Shown here: positions 12,931 to 26,458 of the stretch, one piece after another
Layout of the letters: each line of letters starts with the position of its first letter
Numbering within the stretch: position 1 is the stretch's first letter
DNA from: Chionis minor
Lineage: Eukaryota; Chordata; Aves; Charadriiformes; Chionididae
Direction: 5' to 3'
Assembly (NCBI GenBank): GCA_013398295.1
Contig: VZSF01009117.1
Coordinates: forward strand, 186,001-250,000
DNA length: 64,000 nucleotides
The notes under the pieces: generated by a model
Told to the model about the DNA's origin: nothing
Seen by the model: only the letters and a program-made list of their open reading frames with translations
Databases searched by the model: none
Program-made: the position numbers and the translations under genes

Positions 12931-15023
12931 CTTGAGAAAAGTCATGTCTCATTAACCAAGTGTTTCCCTCCCTAAGCAATATTTAAACTTCATGTACCTC
13001 ACACATAACCAAAACCAGTATTCTTGAATGCATAGATTGTGTGTGTCTAACTCAGAAAACAATTTACATATTTGAGCAGGATGTACATTTCTGGGGTACC
13101 TAAAGGACATTAGAGGATCAAACACTTGACTGTAAATCCATCTGGAAAGACAAGTAAAAGAAAATAAAACCACAGTGTGTTCTGGCACTTACTTAGAGGT
13201 CAGTGAATCAGTGAACCTCAAATCAATTAAAATTTGGTGAGCTGTAATGTGCAAACCATCAGCACTTAAACATTCAGGAAAGCGTCTGCACTACAGGAAA
13301 GTTATTATTCAGCCACCACTTGTCAAGTCTGAAAAATTACCATCCCTTTTGGCTTACTAAAATGCGTTACCACAGACTATAGCTAATATTACCGGACTAA
13401 AACTAGTAAAAGTTCTGGCCTACACGGAAGAAAAAGGTAATGTGCATTTCTTTGTCTAATGTAACAAAATAAGAAGTAGGAATCACTCACATACACATCA
13501 CATATGGAGACAAACATAGAGATATTTCTTAAATATATAAGTAATTACCATTAAGTAAAAGAACAATGTTTTTAGAACTCTTATAGTACTTGAACTGTTA
13601 TAATAGTTCATTATGACTTCACCGTCTCACACATCTAGTTTTATGATATGTGAAAAATGATGTAGCTGCATCTTATTAAATTAAATTAGATGCCACATGC
13701 AGCTTAAGCAATTGCTGTAATTACTCTGTAATTTCTAAAATACGTATAATAGGAATACACAAATGACATAAAGCTCATTTTTATGTAAAGAGAGTAATTA
13801 ATACAGAAATCTCAAACTCTCCTGACTGTCAAAAACAATATGCTTGCAAACTTAGGAAGGGCTGGCACAGTGCCTTCAAAGACTTTAGAAGAAATTGGGT
13901 AATCAGTTTTCAGCATAATAAATATATGCATAAGGCATGCAAATGAAATTCAATAGGTATTATATAACAAACACTCTAGGATATGAAGCTATGATTCACC
14001 ATTTGTTTCTTCTCTGGATAATAAAGACTAATTGTGACTGTGCTCATTTAAATTGGAAAAAAGTCATCAATCTCATTATTAGAATGCAAAATGTGGGAGG
14101 TAGCTGCTACCATATCTATCCTTGGGTTTTTCTGATGGCCTGTTCTTCCTTCAAACTCCTACCTCACACAGTACAAGCTGGACAAAATTTTGAAGTAAAA
14201 CTGCTAAGAGACTGAGTTACTACTGCATTTTTCCATTTTCTCAGAGGCGCCACCACCATTGGTTTCACCAGCATTACAACACCTTTAAACTGTCTAATGC
14301 AATGGGAAGTCAGACTTTTAGTGTATATCAGAAGGCAAATGAGCTGTCATTTAAAAGGAAATTTGTGTACTAAGGCCACAGAAACTATGAAGACGATGAA
14401 GGATACAAAAGGTGCAATATACAAACCCCTTCTGCATTTTATATTAAGTATGGGGTGCATACCAAATATTGTACATGCTCATTTGCATAAACACTGTGTT
14501 AGCTATTGCAAGTGGAACTTCATTTGCCATTACTTCGTCAACCATATTACTGAGATCTAATAGAGAAATATGGAGATTATCCTGCACCTATTTTTTTTGT
14601 TGTTGTAGTTAATTTTCAGCATATCCTTTCCAGGAATCCAGCACATAGGAGTGAACAATTCTGTTTTTCTCTAGCCATTGGAGCACTTTGAAGGAAAGGA
14701 CAACAGCTTGGATTAATTTCATATTTATTTTCTTCATCCTGGCCTAGAAAATATCCATAGTGCTCATTTATACTGATGTTCTAAAACTACATTAGGGCCA
14801 GCAGCAAAAACTCAGAGGCAATTATTTTTGAAGCTTCTTTAGTAATAGCCTAAGGGACATTCACGACAGGAATTATTTATGACTGCTCTTTTGAGGGAGA
14901 AATCCTTTACAATCATCCCTGCCTCATGATGTGGTGGAAACCAGGTTTCTGAAATTTCATGCTTACTTTTACTTACACTATTTCAGTTCAGAAGAGTGTC
15001 CTTCACAAGCATTTTTCTTATTT
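12931..15023. other. Non-coding stretch, no gene seen
   Basis: AT-rich DNA with several homeodomain-type TAATTA/GTAATTAC words around 13.69-13.74 kb. Open frames reach about 92 codons without recognisable content. Confidence 0.6.
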
Positions 15024-15182
15024 ACAAACACTGTGTGCCGCTCTAAAAGGTTTGTAATCCAAATAGAAAAAATAATCATCATGATTTTACAGATGCAAAA
15101 TGTGTAACATAGGCAAAGATTAACCAAACAACTTGTCAAAACTCATACTGAATGTCTCTGGTAGAGCCAAAACTGAACCAAA
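15024..15182 (+). mobile_element. MIR/CORE-SINE remnant
   Basis: ACAAACACTG (head side) is followed by a TTTGTAATCCAAATAG block resembling the 'cttacaatctaaatag' segment of amniote MIR-type SINEs. GATTTTACAGATGCAAAATG then corresponds to the MIR 'ttttacagatgaggaaactg' block, and AACTTGTCAAAACTCATAC...GGTAGAGCC to the 'acttgcccaaggtcacac...ggcagagcc' block. The order is right along about 160 bp on the plus strand. It is heavily mutated and inactive. Confidence 0.62.
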
Positions 15183-18100
15183 ACCAAGCCAAAAATCACA
15201 AGCTGAAATACAATATGAAAGAGAACTGTCAGAAGTCTCAGTGTTCCAGCTGTAATGCACAGGATCTCTACTGCATAAATGCTGATCCTCGCTGCCTTCT
15301 TACTTGATTTCCAAATTCAACTAGATTTTGTCAGGGAAAAGAAATACAGAAAAATCAAACCTGATCATCTGCTTATGTCTGCAATCATTCTATCTAGCCA
15401 CTTCACTAAAATTCTAGATAGAATTCTGTGGCAGTTTCCAAACAATACCCAGACTTTGTAATACGGTATATGCAACATAAAACTATTTTCAAGGAGGTTT
15501 AAGGTTAAAATCTAAAAATAACACTAAACAACTATATAGTACTTTCTATTTACTGATCTAAAAAAAGAAGTTAAATGTAATTATATCTGTAATACAGAAT
15601 AACGATGAACCTACTCATACAAAGCCCAGGAGAAAGTAAATGAAGGAGTATCACACTCCAATGTGCTATCTGATGAACAGAGCCACCTCCCTGTAAAAAT
15701 GGGGAAAGATTTGTTCCGATGGACAAGTGCCAATTACCTGAATGGGAACAATCTGCTATTACCTGAAACCTCCAGTGCTTTTGTTCTTCTTTATAGATAT
15801 ACCATCAGAATTACCGTCAATTGAAATCACTTCTGATTTGCTTCTGGCAGAAGACAAAAGTGCAGAAAGTTGTCAGAGAAAAAAGAAGAAAAAAACGGAA
15901 GCTAGTACATGAAAGGATCAGCATTGAAAATATTTTTTTCTGTCTGGATGGCCCTTGTTATTTCAGTTCTACCGGAGTACGAAACAATGTTTAAATACCA
16001 AGGAAGAAGCTTGTCAACACTTGCAGGCTGCTTGAGGCTTATTCTGGAGTATTTGTCTGAGCACACAAGACAAATCCCTCAGTCTACTTTCTATAGTATC
16101 TTTTTCCTGTTTTCCAAAGGAGACAATGATAACAGATTATTTGTCAGTCCTTGTATTCTGCAACATAACAAAACAGTCAGAACACCTTAATTCAAGCTTA
16201 TTCTGTATACCTAAACAACTTTAGAAACCTGCTTCATACTGTGGAGATGCAGGACAGACTGGCAGAAATTCATGTTAGAGAAAGATATTTCAACTTTTTT
16301 TATTTTTGGCAAAGGTTTTGCATAGTTATTTGTTAGCCTTCCTTTAAAAAAAACCCACAGTGGTAACTGTTTAATGTACATTGTTCAATATTGAGCAATG
16401 TAGAAGCATGGTTGACTTGCTATGAAAATCTATAGCCAGTGGGCTTAAATTCACCTTGCATACTGTTACAAGACAGAGTTTGTACACAGAACACAGTACC
16501 ACAGCTGGATTTTAAACAAATAGCAAACCATGAAAGTGGGTTTTTTTCCTAAAACACTGCAAACTTCTCTTCTCGTAGATTTCAGACAGCCTGAGGGCAA
16601 ATAAGGTTGCTTGTCGATTTATAGCCAAGTTTATACCTGTAAAGGCCCCATGAGGATCTGACTCAAATGAATGTCCGTTTCCGTTACGCTGCACTTGGGC
16701 TTTTGAGACCCATGTCCTCCAGATGCATTAACATTGCCTGAGACTCATTAATATGGAAAGACAGAAATTGTAAGTGATGGGCTTTGAGATGTTACTCCCA
16801 CTTTGGGATTCTAAGAGGTAGTTTCGCTAAAGGTCTGTGCCATTATTTCCATGGTACTTTTAATAGAAAACAATATAGTACAGACAAACTAATGTTGAGC
16901 AGTGGTGGTAATTTGAAGCATAATAGTAAAGAAGAAGAATCTAAGGCAAGTAAAAGTTTAGTCTTAACATTTACAAGTGGCTTTCCAGCTATTCACATTC
17001 ATTCAGTACTATTATTCTCTTGTGCCTGTATCTTACAGTTACATTTCAAATGATGCTTCTTTCAGTATTTTCAAAAGAAAATATGGTTCATGTTTGTTCT
17101 CCTCCTCCAAAATATAGGCAATTTTGAATCTCATTTGTCAGTACATTTCTTATGCAGACCTTTTGCTACTGTAAAATCATCTAGAGAGAACAGGATTCAT
17201 TTGTGGAACAGAGACAATTAATTACTCAACTGAACAGGTACTCTGAACACTCTCTGCAGATTCCCGGTTTCCTTTTCCTTTCTAAGTGCTCGAGGAGAGC
17301 AGAAGCAGTAGGAACCATAAGACTCCTAAGGAATTCATACAGAGGTAGACAACATATTAAAACTCCAGCAAAGCATTTACTGACCACAGAATTCAAATTA
17401 GCTGAATGACTCCTACCCACTTCAATGGATTTTAAATGTGGCTTCTAAATATCCTCTTACTTTATGCAAAATCAGGAATCGCCCTATCAAGACTGACATA
17501 TTTACTTGCTTGTGTCTTTAAAAATCCTGTAGATCCAGGTTTTGGAAGAGAATATTCACTTGAGGATCCTAAGAGCTAAGTATCACTCTACTCATTAAGG
17601 AACCTACAGTAGAGAAGTTATTAATATTGTTTCAGGACAGAACATATGTATTGAAAGACAGAGGCAGATGTAGCAAAAGGAAATTTTTACTTCCTGGTCA
17701 TAAATACATAAATATGATCCCCAAAAACATCATTTAGGCTTTTCCACAGAAAAACATAGGTTGGAAGAGAAGCCATCTGTCCAAGATCCTGCTAAAGCAC
17801 AGCTAACTTCAAAGAGAAATAAAGTTGCTCATGCTCTTGTATGTTCTACCAGTTTTCTTGATAAACATCTCTGTAGTGCAAAATGCATTATAACATCTCT
17901 TTTTTGTCTCAGACAAAATTCTTAAATAATGCAGTACATGGTCTCTGTACATTCCTGGTGTCAACTACCAAAAGCTTTTTTTGTAAAAAAAAAAAATCTG
18001 AATTACACCATAGCAACAATAAAATTAATGATAATGTAGGTGAAAGAGAATCATAAATGAAAGTTAAGAATGATCAAAAATGAAAATTGAAAAAGAAGGA

Positions 18101-18745
18101 TGAAATAAACACAAAACATATTAAAAAAATACAGCTGTTTTTCGTTTTTTTGGTTTTCCATTTATTTCGGTCCGTTACTTTTTCTGCCTGATGTCTCTTA
18201 CCCAATAAATAAATAAATAAAAATCTATGGATATTTCTGTAATACTTTTAATCTTACTAACGAGATATCTTACACTGTCCAAGAAAAGTGAGAACACAGT
18301 ATTTATCACAACATGTTGAGTCTAACTCCTTGTTTAGTCTTCTCACTGACTCTTCATCTACTCATAATTATCCCTTTGGCAACAACTCAGTTACTGAGAT
18401 CATGACCACTGCCTTTGTATAATACAGAAGATGCAGAAGAGATGCCACAGATCAGAAAGCTGTTTCCACATAACTTAAAATTTTTAAACCGTCTTTGAAG
18501 CAGGATGAATTTATTCTCATAGTAAGAGAGGTTAAAATTTGTCATTTTCAAATTTGGTGAGACAGTTTACAGGCCAACAACTCTGCCTTGGGGTGACCCA
18601 GGGGTCTCAGGGTGTTTGTTCTCCATTTATCCTGTGTCTGGAAATCGCACTTCCCTCAGCCCAGAGCTCTGTCCCTGCAAAAGGCACGTACAAGAAAAGT
18701 GTTACTCGGAGAAAATAATTTCATCTGCTGAAAAGATGTTCTTAT
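15183..18745. other. Non-coding stretch, no gene seen
   Basis: No gene or repeat family recognised apart from the palindrome listed at 16377 and an (AAAT)n run near 18204-18222. Open frames at 15909-16190 (93 codons) and 16784-17053 (89 codons) show no domain and no coding-like neighbours. Confidence 0.65.
16377..16402. repeat. 26-bp near-perfect palindrome
   Basis: TACATTGTTCAAT is followed directly by ATTGAGCAATGTA. Twelve of thirteen base pairs match; the remaining pair is T opposite G, which would still wobble-pair in RNA. There is no loop, so as DNA it could extrude only a tight cruciform. Confidence 0.85.
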
Positions 18746-19486
18746 ATCATAGAATCATAGAATAGTTTGGTTGGAAGGGACCCTTAAAGGTCATCTAGTT
18801 CAACCTCCCTGCAATGGAGCAGGGACATCTTCAACTAGACCAGGTTGCTCAGTGCCCCAACCAACCTGACCTTGAATGTTTCCAAAGATGGGGCATCTGC
18901 CATCTCTCTGGGAAACCTGTGCCAGTGTTTCACCACCCTCATGGTAAAAAATGTCTTCCTTTTATATATAACTTATATCCTCCTTTAGTTTAAAACCATT
19001 TCCTCGCACTATTGCAACAGGCCCTCCTAAAAAGTTTGTCCCCATCTTTCTTATAAGCCCCATTTTAAGTACTGGAAGGCTGCTATAAGGTCTCCNCAAC
19101 CTGACCTTGAATGTTTCCAAAGATGGGGCATCTGCCATCTCTCTGGGAAACCTGTGCCAGTGTTTCACCACCCTCATGGTAAAAAATGTCTTCCTTTTAT
19201 ATATAACTTATATCCTCCTTTAGTTTAAAACCATTACTCCTCGCACTATTGCAACAGGCCCTCCTAAAAAGTTTGTCCCCATCTTTCTTATAAGCCCCAT
19301 TTTAAGTACTGGAAGGCTGCTATAAGGTCTCCCCAGAGCTGCCTTTTCTCCAGGCTGAACAACCTCAAGTCTCTCATCCTGTCCTCATAGGAGAAATGTT
19401 TCGTCTCTCTGATCATTTTTGTGGCCCTCCTCTGGACTTGCTCCAACAGGTCCATTTCTTTCCTGTGCTGACTGAGCCCTATCAGA
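18746..19486 (-). mobile_element. CR1 retrotransposon, 3' fragment (interrupted by N gap)
   Basis: On the minus strand this reads toward a typical avian CR1 end. The plus strand starts with ATCATAGAATCATAGAAT, the complement of the ATTCTATGAT tail, followed by GGTTGGAAGGGACC. It continues through 3' UTR and the end of ORF2; residues such as F-P-R-E-M-A-D-A-P-S-L-E-T-F-K near 18.9-19.2 kb (minus) match the CR1 ORF2 C-terminus. The 5' side fades out near 19486, as expected for a 5'-truncated insertion. The element contains a single N at 19096 with its own sequence repeated on both sides (see separate entry). Confidence 0.93.
18862..19332. other. Near-identical 234/236-bp direct copies flanking a single N
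   Basis: 18862-19095 and 19097-19332 carry the same sequence, starting CAACCTGACCTTGAATG and ending GGTCTCC. They differ by a 2-base indel (CATTTCC against CATTACTCC). The only thing between them is the N at 19096. This is the pattern left when two overlapping contig ends are placed next to each other instead of merged. The true locus probably has one copy. Confidence 0.85.
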
Positions 19487-22400
19487 GACTTCTACCACTT
19501 TCTGAGGAAAACTAATCACATTTTTGTTCAACTGACTATCATGCACTGCACATTTAAAGAGACTGCTCAAGAACACAGACGAATATCCACCGGATAACAT
19601 TACTGTATTGAAAAAATTAACTTTTATATTCTTGTTTAAAATCTGCTCTTGATTCACAGTGCTGTAGCAACCACGCCATTCACAACCAGCAAACTGAATC
19701 TCGTGTATCAAGGTAAATGACCACAGCCTTAGGTTGATATATAATATGCTACAGTATCTTGAGAAATGAGTAACACTTCATTGTACAACATATATACAGG
19801 TAGCAGGCAGAAGCTTTCATGCATAAAATACAAGAAATTTAGTTTTAAAGCTACATATGAGGGAAATTTTCTCCAGAAAAAAAAAGACCCATAACACTGG
19901 TAATTTATGGTAATATCTAGCTAACTCTTCCTTTAAAATTAAAAAATTAACCAATAGAATGTTCTATTTCTTCTACAAATTAATACGCTATCTTGCCAAG
20001 ACGTGTTTATGAGACATCCCTATATTACCAAATGTCATCATATTAGTAAAGGATTTTAAAATTCCTCTAAATAAGGATAAATTCTTTTGTATGTTATTAT
20101 TAGCTATATAAGAATGTTCTTTATTTGGCGTTTCTAGCTTTCTCTTCAGTTTCTGTTCTCATACGTGTTCAGCTGCAGAACCAATCAACCACTTGCAGGG
20201 GAAACAGTTTTCTCCACTTTGAGTGTGTTCACACAAAAGTGGGACAGGCAGCATGATCTGCAATTGCCCTGAGCAGGATGGAGAAGAGGGGGCAACTGGC
20301 AATGATGAAAAGGGAAAGGAAATGTGTGAAAATATAGGTTATGTCGGGAAGCGTGAAGCCCTGGCAGCCAGTCAGTAGATGCAGCAAGGAGAAGGGAGTG
20401 TCCAAGTTCAGGGTTAGTGTCAATTTTCTTTCTTTTTTTGTTTAAGTACTCTGTCTGAAAAGTCAAGGGTCAAAACTTAGAAATACAAGTTCCTTTTAAA
20501 ATGATGATTGAGGTTGCTTTAAATGAATGTACTCATATTACATTATAGGTGTACATGAATAAAAAAGCATAATATAAACATATAACTTTACATCTATCTT
20601 AGGCAATAAGCTCAGATGTCAAAAATGTTCCTTGGAGTCTGTTCTGATCTTTATAATGTTGTTCCCTTATGAAGAAAACTGAATAGTTCGCTTCACAGGA
20701 GATCTGAAAGCAAAGGAATCTCTGAGGCTATTTGTATAAATAGGTATCTGACACCAGATATTTGACCAAGAAAATACACAAAAGGAGAGATGTTGTTTAA
20801 TGCAGACGCTTTAAATCTGGCTAGTTTGTCCATTGGAGAGCCTTTATATAGCTCTGTAAACAATCAGGGAGAAACTTTATTGTGCCTGAATCAATAGACA
20901 TTAATGCAGTGCATTTCTGCCTACTATACAACCATCTTGGCTGGAGTAACTTCCATTCAGAACCTCTTTCTCCTTCTCCTTTCATTTCTGGTTTATACTA
21001 ATTTCTTCTCTCTTTTCTTGTTTGAATGTTTACATTCAATTAAAGTTTTTCTCCTACATTTATCAGTAGTGTTTGATCTAAATTACAAGAGGAACCAACA
21101 TATAGTCCTAGGTCATTCAGGAAGTCTCATTAGCTTGTTGATTATCCTCAGCATTTTTCAGAGAAGGTTTCATTACCATGCAAATAGAAATAGCTTCTTT
21201 ATTCAGGCAGACTAATGTTTAGTGTTCTATGAATTATGTCATGTAACAATTAAACTCATCAAAAGGTACAAAGTAAATGAAATTCATACTGTACGGGCTA
21301 GTTATCATTGCCACAAAGATGGGAAGAGGGGTGTTTGCTGCCCTCCCTAAGTTGCCACTATTTTTAATATAATATAGCTTAAAAGCTCAAATTCAGACGA
21401 CACAACAACAACAACAAAAAGCACAAAACTATTCATTTGGAATCACTGGTTTGCATGCGTTTCTTTCTCTGGAAAAATTCATTTCACATTCTGTTAACAG
21501 TAATACACCAGGCATTCACTACTGATGTTTCTGAAAGACTGGACCACAATTCATTCTGGCCCTTGAGAAATAAAGGTCAGGCCTAAGCTATAAAAACAGA
21601 TAAATGAATTGTCAGTCCACTGAGAATGAACCAGAGCAGAGGAAATACCAGCTGACAAGTTGACACAGTCAACTCCTAGACTAGTATGATATTTACACAA
21701 CCTACTTTATGTAGACTTTAATTGGGTTTTTCATTTATGTGCTCTGAAATGTTATGTTAACTCCTTGAGCATTTAGGGAGCATAGTCTTTTAATTTATGT
21801 GCTTGAATTATAGATCTTCCTCTTCCCATTCTACTTTTAAAGCACAGAAAACTCCAATTGCCTAGTAGGACAGAAGAGAAATAAAAGAGGAACCTTTCCT
21901 ACTGTGCCATAGCAGCATAAGTTCTCGCCCCCAGCCTCACCTTCATTTCAGCAACTCAGTGTTTTCTCCTGGGCTGCAGCTATCTATGCACAGTCTGTCT
22001 GTCTCCGTTCCTAAGAAAATTTTCTCATTTTGTCGTACTGGGAATCTGGCTCCACATCTGCTGCCTGTTTTTAGCAGCCTTCCTGTGCCTCCTGTGCTGT
22101 GTGCTCACTGCTTGGCTTGGCCCTTACCCCAGCGCTCTCCATAGCTGCTGCCTGTGGCCCCAGAAGACTTGAACCCTTCCTCCTTTGAACATGTTCCCTG
22201 CGATACCTCCACCTTCTCATCCCTGAGGAGTGTTTAGTCAATCTTGTCGTTCTCTCTGTATCACATACAAATGTATAGTACCACATAACAGTATATCATT
22301 CTGTTTACAGAAAAAAACAGGGGTGAAACCTTCTTTCAAATACAATAAGCAATAGAGATTTATAGCTTGAATGTGAAAAAAGTAAAAAAATGTCAGTTTT

Positions 22401-25400
22401 CTTCTGGTAGGTACGTGTGAATAAATGACAATTTCTAGACAACATAGAGCTGCAGCTTTTTGGGCATAAAACCTTTTTAGGCCCTGGATTACTTTAAACA
22501 ATCAATGCTGATATCCCGTATTGAGTAAAATGGACAGCTAGCCAAGCAGTTTAGTCAGTCATTCAGTTCTGCACTGACTTGATTACCAGAAGGATGCAGA
22601 GTGATCTCCCAGACACACAACATTAACCTTCAATCAATAACCACTTTAATGGTAGACGGACTCCTTTCTTCAGGCCTCTTCCAGCTGCATTACTGTGGAA
22701 TTGCTATTTGGATAATGATTAATATGCTCAATACATCAAAGATTAATTCCTGTTTACACTGGAAGATGCTGCATTACATATTTCTATACCACAGTCTCTG
22801 TCCTCTAGTCATGGACCTTGACAATGACAGGGCTTTGGTTACTTTCAGAATAGTCTCCATGATGAACAGGGATTTTATACTTGGAATCAGTAAAGCAAAA
22901 TATGTTTAAAATACTGTAATTTGAAGCAATCTACATATTCTCGTAACTCTGAGTTGCTAGAAACTGTTAGGGGTTGAGAAGATGGATAAAAGAAATGCAA
23001 ATGCAAATCCTTTTCCCCCATATTTTTCCTTCTGCTTCTAAAGTAACCAAGATTAAGAAGGTAATTTATAAAAGGGTGCTGTTCAAGTAGAAAGGTAACT
23101 TTGTTCTTGGTCCACCTTTGTTGAAATACAATAGAAACACATAGTCAGATAACAACTATTTGAATTATTTAGTAATAAATGTCCAATTCGTAGAAATACA
23201 CCAGATTTAGAAATATCAATAAAAGATGTGTGCATTTTAATCACATTATAATACAAATAAGTTATGATTAAGTTAAGTTACCAAATTTAATCACACTGAC
23301 TAATAGAATTCCTTTCCACTAAGAGTTTGTAAGGCTAAGATCTGCTCGACATTCTCTCTAAAACCTCATTTACTGTCATTATTAGAAAAAAACTCCAAAG
23401 AAACCAGTGTTAGCAATAGCTTTTCTTATGTTTATCTAAAATGTTATTAGGCAGTCTTGCTCATTAGACACACAACTAGAAGACTATAAGTATTGGACAA
23501 GGTATTTAGAACACTATTATATTTTTTTCATTGATAAACCATCAGATAACTCATTTGAAAAGCACTCTTTTTTTTTTCTAAATAAAATCCTTGCTAAAAC
23601 ATATCTCTACTAGTACATTTTAGGCTCATGTGTTAATATTCTGTCTAAGTCATCAAAGGCTATACTCTTAACTGCCAAACTGACCCAATGGGATGCTTAG
23701 TCCTTCTGTCAGTGACCTTACCCCTTTCAGCCCAGCCCTGCCTCAAAGATGAAAAGAAATGGTTTGTTTTGAAATTTGTTTTGAAAATCAACAGACTCAA
23801 ATCCCTTTGAGCTGAGAAAATAAAAGAAAAAGAAGTTCCACAGCCAAGAATCACCCTTCAAAAGACTTCTGCTTCCCTCCCTCACTAAAACCAGAGGTTA
23901 CAACTCTTGCAAGAGCATCTTGATCCAGATGCTCCACTCACTGAGACGAACAGAATGGAAAGGCCAGCTGTAAATAGCGTGGGAGCAGGCTGATGGGAGT
24001 ATGCCTACACTGCATGCTGAGTTCAGCTGTAAATCTGCCTGCAAGGACACAGTTGCAGGCCACACAAAGAAATTATTTCTATTCAGTGCTTGAGTTCACT
24101 CAGACAGGCTATCTTGAAGTTATACATGATATAGTCATAGCCATTCCAGGGACGGGACTTTCAGAGACACAACTAGGCAGTGACCTGAGGGTCTTTCCTT
24201 CTAGTGAGAGACAATGAACCCAACCAAGGCACAAATCATTAAAACTCTCAAGTGTCCATACTGACAGATAGAGTTGCACTAAGAGATTAGCTAGAAACCA
24301 GGTTAGATGCTGACACACAGTTTTTATGTCAGTGTTCTGCTGAGCCATTAGGAATTTTCCTCACAGGACAAAGTTTCCAAGAGGTGGATCATGTTGCCAC
24401 CAGTACCACCACCCAAAGCTTAGGATGCACGTATTCAACTCCAGCAAAGTTACAGATAGGAAGTCACAAATACTGCTGTTTATTGTAGTTTAAGACCTGT
24501 TCATCCTTGCTGAAGTTAGGGGTAATTTGCTTTTGACATCACTGGCGTCAAGATTTATTCATGAAAAATTTACATGTAGCACAGTGTTATAAGGTCCACT
24601 GTAAAATAAGTTGTTTCTACCTTCTAGGCTAATATAGAAATACAAAATAAATTAAACTTAACTTTTCTTTTCCACTAATTAGACATCAAACACGCACCAC
24701 AAGAATTTGGAGCTTAGATGAATTTTCTTATCATGAGTTTTTTCACCTGAGCTTTGTATTAAAAAAAAAAGAAAAAGTTCATGGGAAACATGGGGTGGGG
24801 GGGGTGGGGGAAGAAAAAATTACCTCTTCTCTCTATTTTCAAACACTGTTGCACATTAAGTGGAAATCATAGTCATCATTCTTTTGTAAGGAAATTTATT
24901 AAATAGGCTGAGGTGGGCAGAAAACTACACATAATGGCAAGAGAGCTCTTAAAACTTATAGACGAAAGGTCCTCTTCTCATTCTACCTTATTCAGGATCA
25001 GAAAACAGCACTTATGCTGAGATTTAATAAACAACTTCTTTGGCCTAAGAGGATGGACTACATGCCAGATCTATCTGATTTTTCAAGTGATGTCACATAC
25101 GGGAAACAGATCAAATGTTGCTGCTCTCATATGAAGGAAGATATGAACAGGAATGAATACTGACTATGATCTGGCTCAAGTTAAATGACAAAATATCATA
25201 CTTTCTCACCCTAAGTGTTCCCTACCAAGCCTTTCTATTTCTTCCTACTCTTTGACTCAGATACGGTAATAGCTTTGCATGTCATTGGTACTGTGCTCAT
25301 TATAAAAGTTCTCATGTATCACTCAATGTTTCAGTGGTAAATGGAATATTCAATTATCTTAAAACAACTGAGTCATTGCAGTGAAAAACAGTATATTCAG

Positions 25401-26395
25401 TAAGATTATTATTTATATGCATGCTTACTATTAGCTCCAAGCATGATATAAATTTGCACGCTCTCATGTTTGTTGACTTGGAAAGAGCTTTGCTTGCATA
25501 AAGCTGAATTGAAATCGAGCTTAAAAAGCTAATAAAGTGATTACTTCTTGCTAACATTTGTCAGACAATAAATAACCAGGCTCAGTTTTTTCAACTTTCT
25601 ATGTCACAGACACAAATCAGTAGATCCAATCCTGGCAGCCTGAGCAAGCAATAGTAGATTGTTTATATGACCATTTGTATGGTTTAATTGTTCAATACTT
25701 TTGTCATGCATTATGGTAAGTGAAAGAGAGTCAAAGGACATAAGTGAGCTAGATTAGAATCAAAGGCGAGCAACAGTTCAGATAAGGAGTACAAGAAAGG
25801 TCAGAGCAAGAGAGGGAAAAAAGGAACATTGGCAGCAAATTAGTTTTGAATTTTGAGACAAGAAATAAGGAACTATGAAGATTGGATTTCACAGCATTAT
25901 TCGATGTGGAAACAGGAAAAAATATGTATATTTCTGCCTCTTAACACATAGTAGACTTTGACAACTCTTCCCGTCTTTGTAGATGCAATGTTTCAACATA
26001 TTTACTGACATGTTTCATACTTACCTGAAGTTCTTTATATATGCCTAACCTCTAATGAAATGAAAGTCTTATTTGCATAATGACAGTGAAAGTGAATTCT
26101 TTATGTAAAGCAGTGGAGCAAAATGGTTAGTCTGGTCTGAATAATAAGCCTGCAGTCTGGAAATATCTGATCACCAGTAACATAGAATTATTCCAAGTCT
26201 TTAATTTGCTAAACTATACATTCAAGACACTGTTTAGGAAATGACTGCTGTATTTTCCATTCAACATTTTTGCCTTAATTGCATACCTCACAAGGCTTAT
26301 ATAGGAATGATGACCTGCATTTGTTAATAGATTTGTGGGCAAGAGGCCAAAAGTTGTGAAACTGTGACCGACAATTCAGTATTAATTGAAAAGTC
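19487..26395. other. Long non-coding stretch, no gene seen
   Basis: No recognisable gene. The minus-strand frame 19385-19711 (108 codons) begins outside and ends inside the CR1 tail and is not a gene. A more GC-rich, pyrimidine-biased patch at about 21.9-22.2 kb and a purine-rich one near 20.28-20.34 kb stand out mildly. Everything else is AT-rich single-copy-looking DNA. Confidence 0.65.
24792..24810 (+). repeat. G-run (possible G-quadruplex)
   Basis: GGGG-T-GGGGGGGG-T-GGGGG. The eight-G run can be split so that four tracts of at least three G are separated by short loops, which satisfies the usual quadruplex pattern. It is isolated in AT-rich DNA with no promoter-like context. Confidence 0.7.
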
Positions 26396-26458
26396 TTTCC
26401 CGGTTGTTATTACGTGTGTAAAAATAGCTGACTTATTTAAAACCAGGTATTCCTAAAT
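26396..26458 (+). repeat. Diverged local repeat, copy A (63 bp)
   Basis: Aligns without gaps to 27109-27171 with 53 of 63 bases identical; shared words are GGTTGTTATTAC, CTGACTTATT and TATTCCTAAAT. A weaker match (about 17 of 21 bases) continues downstream: GTCTTTTGGACC..TTCTGTGA at about 26607-26627 against about 27268-27288. The pair may be an old tandem duplication or two copies of an unnamed repeat family. Confidence 0.75.
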
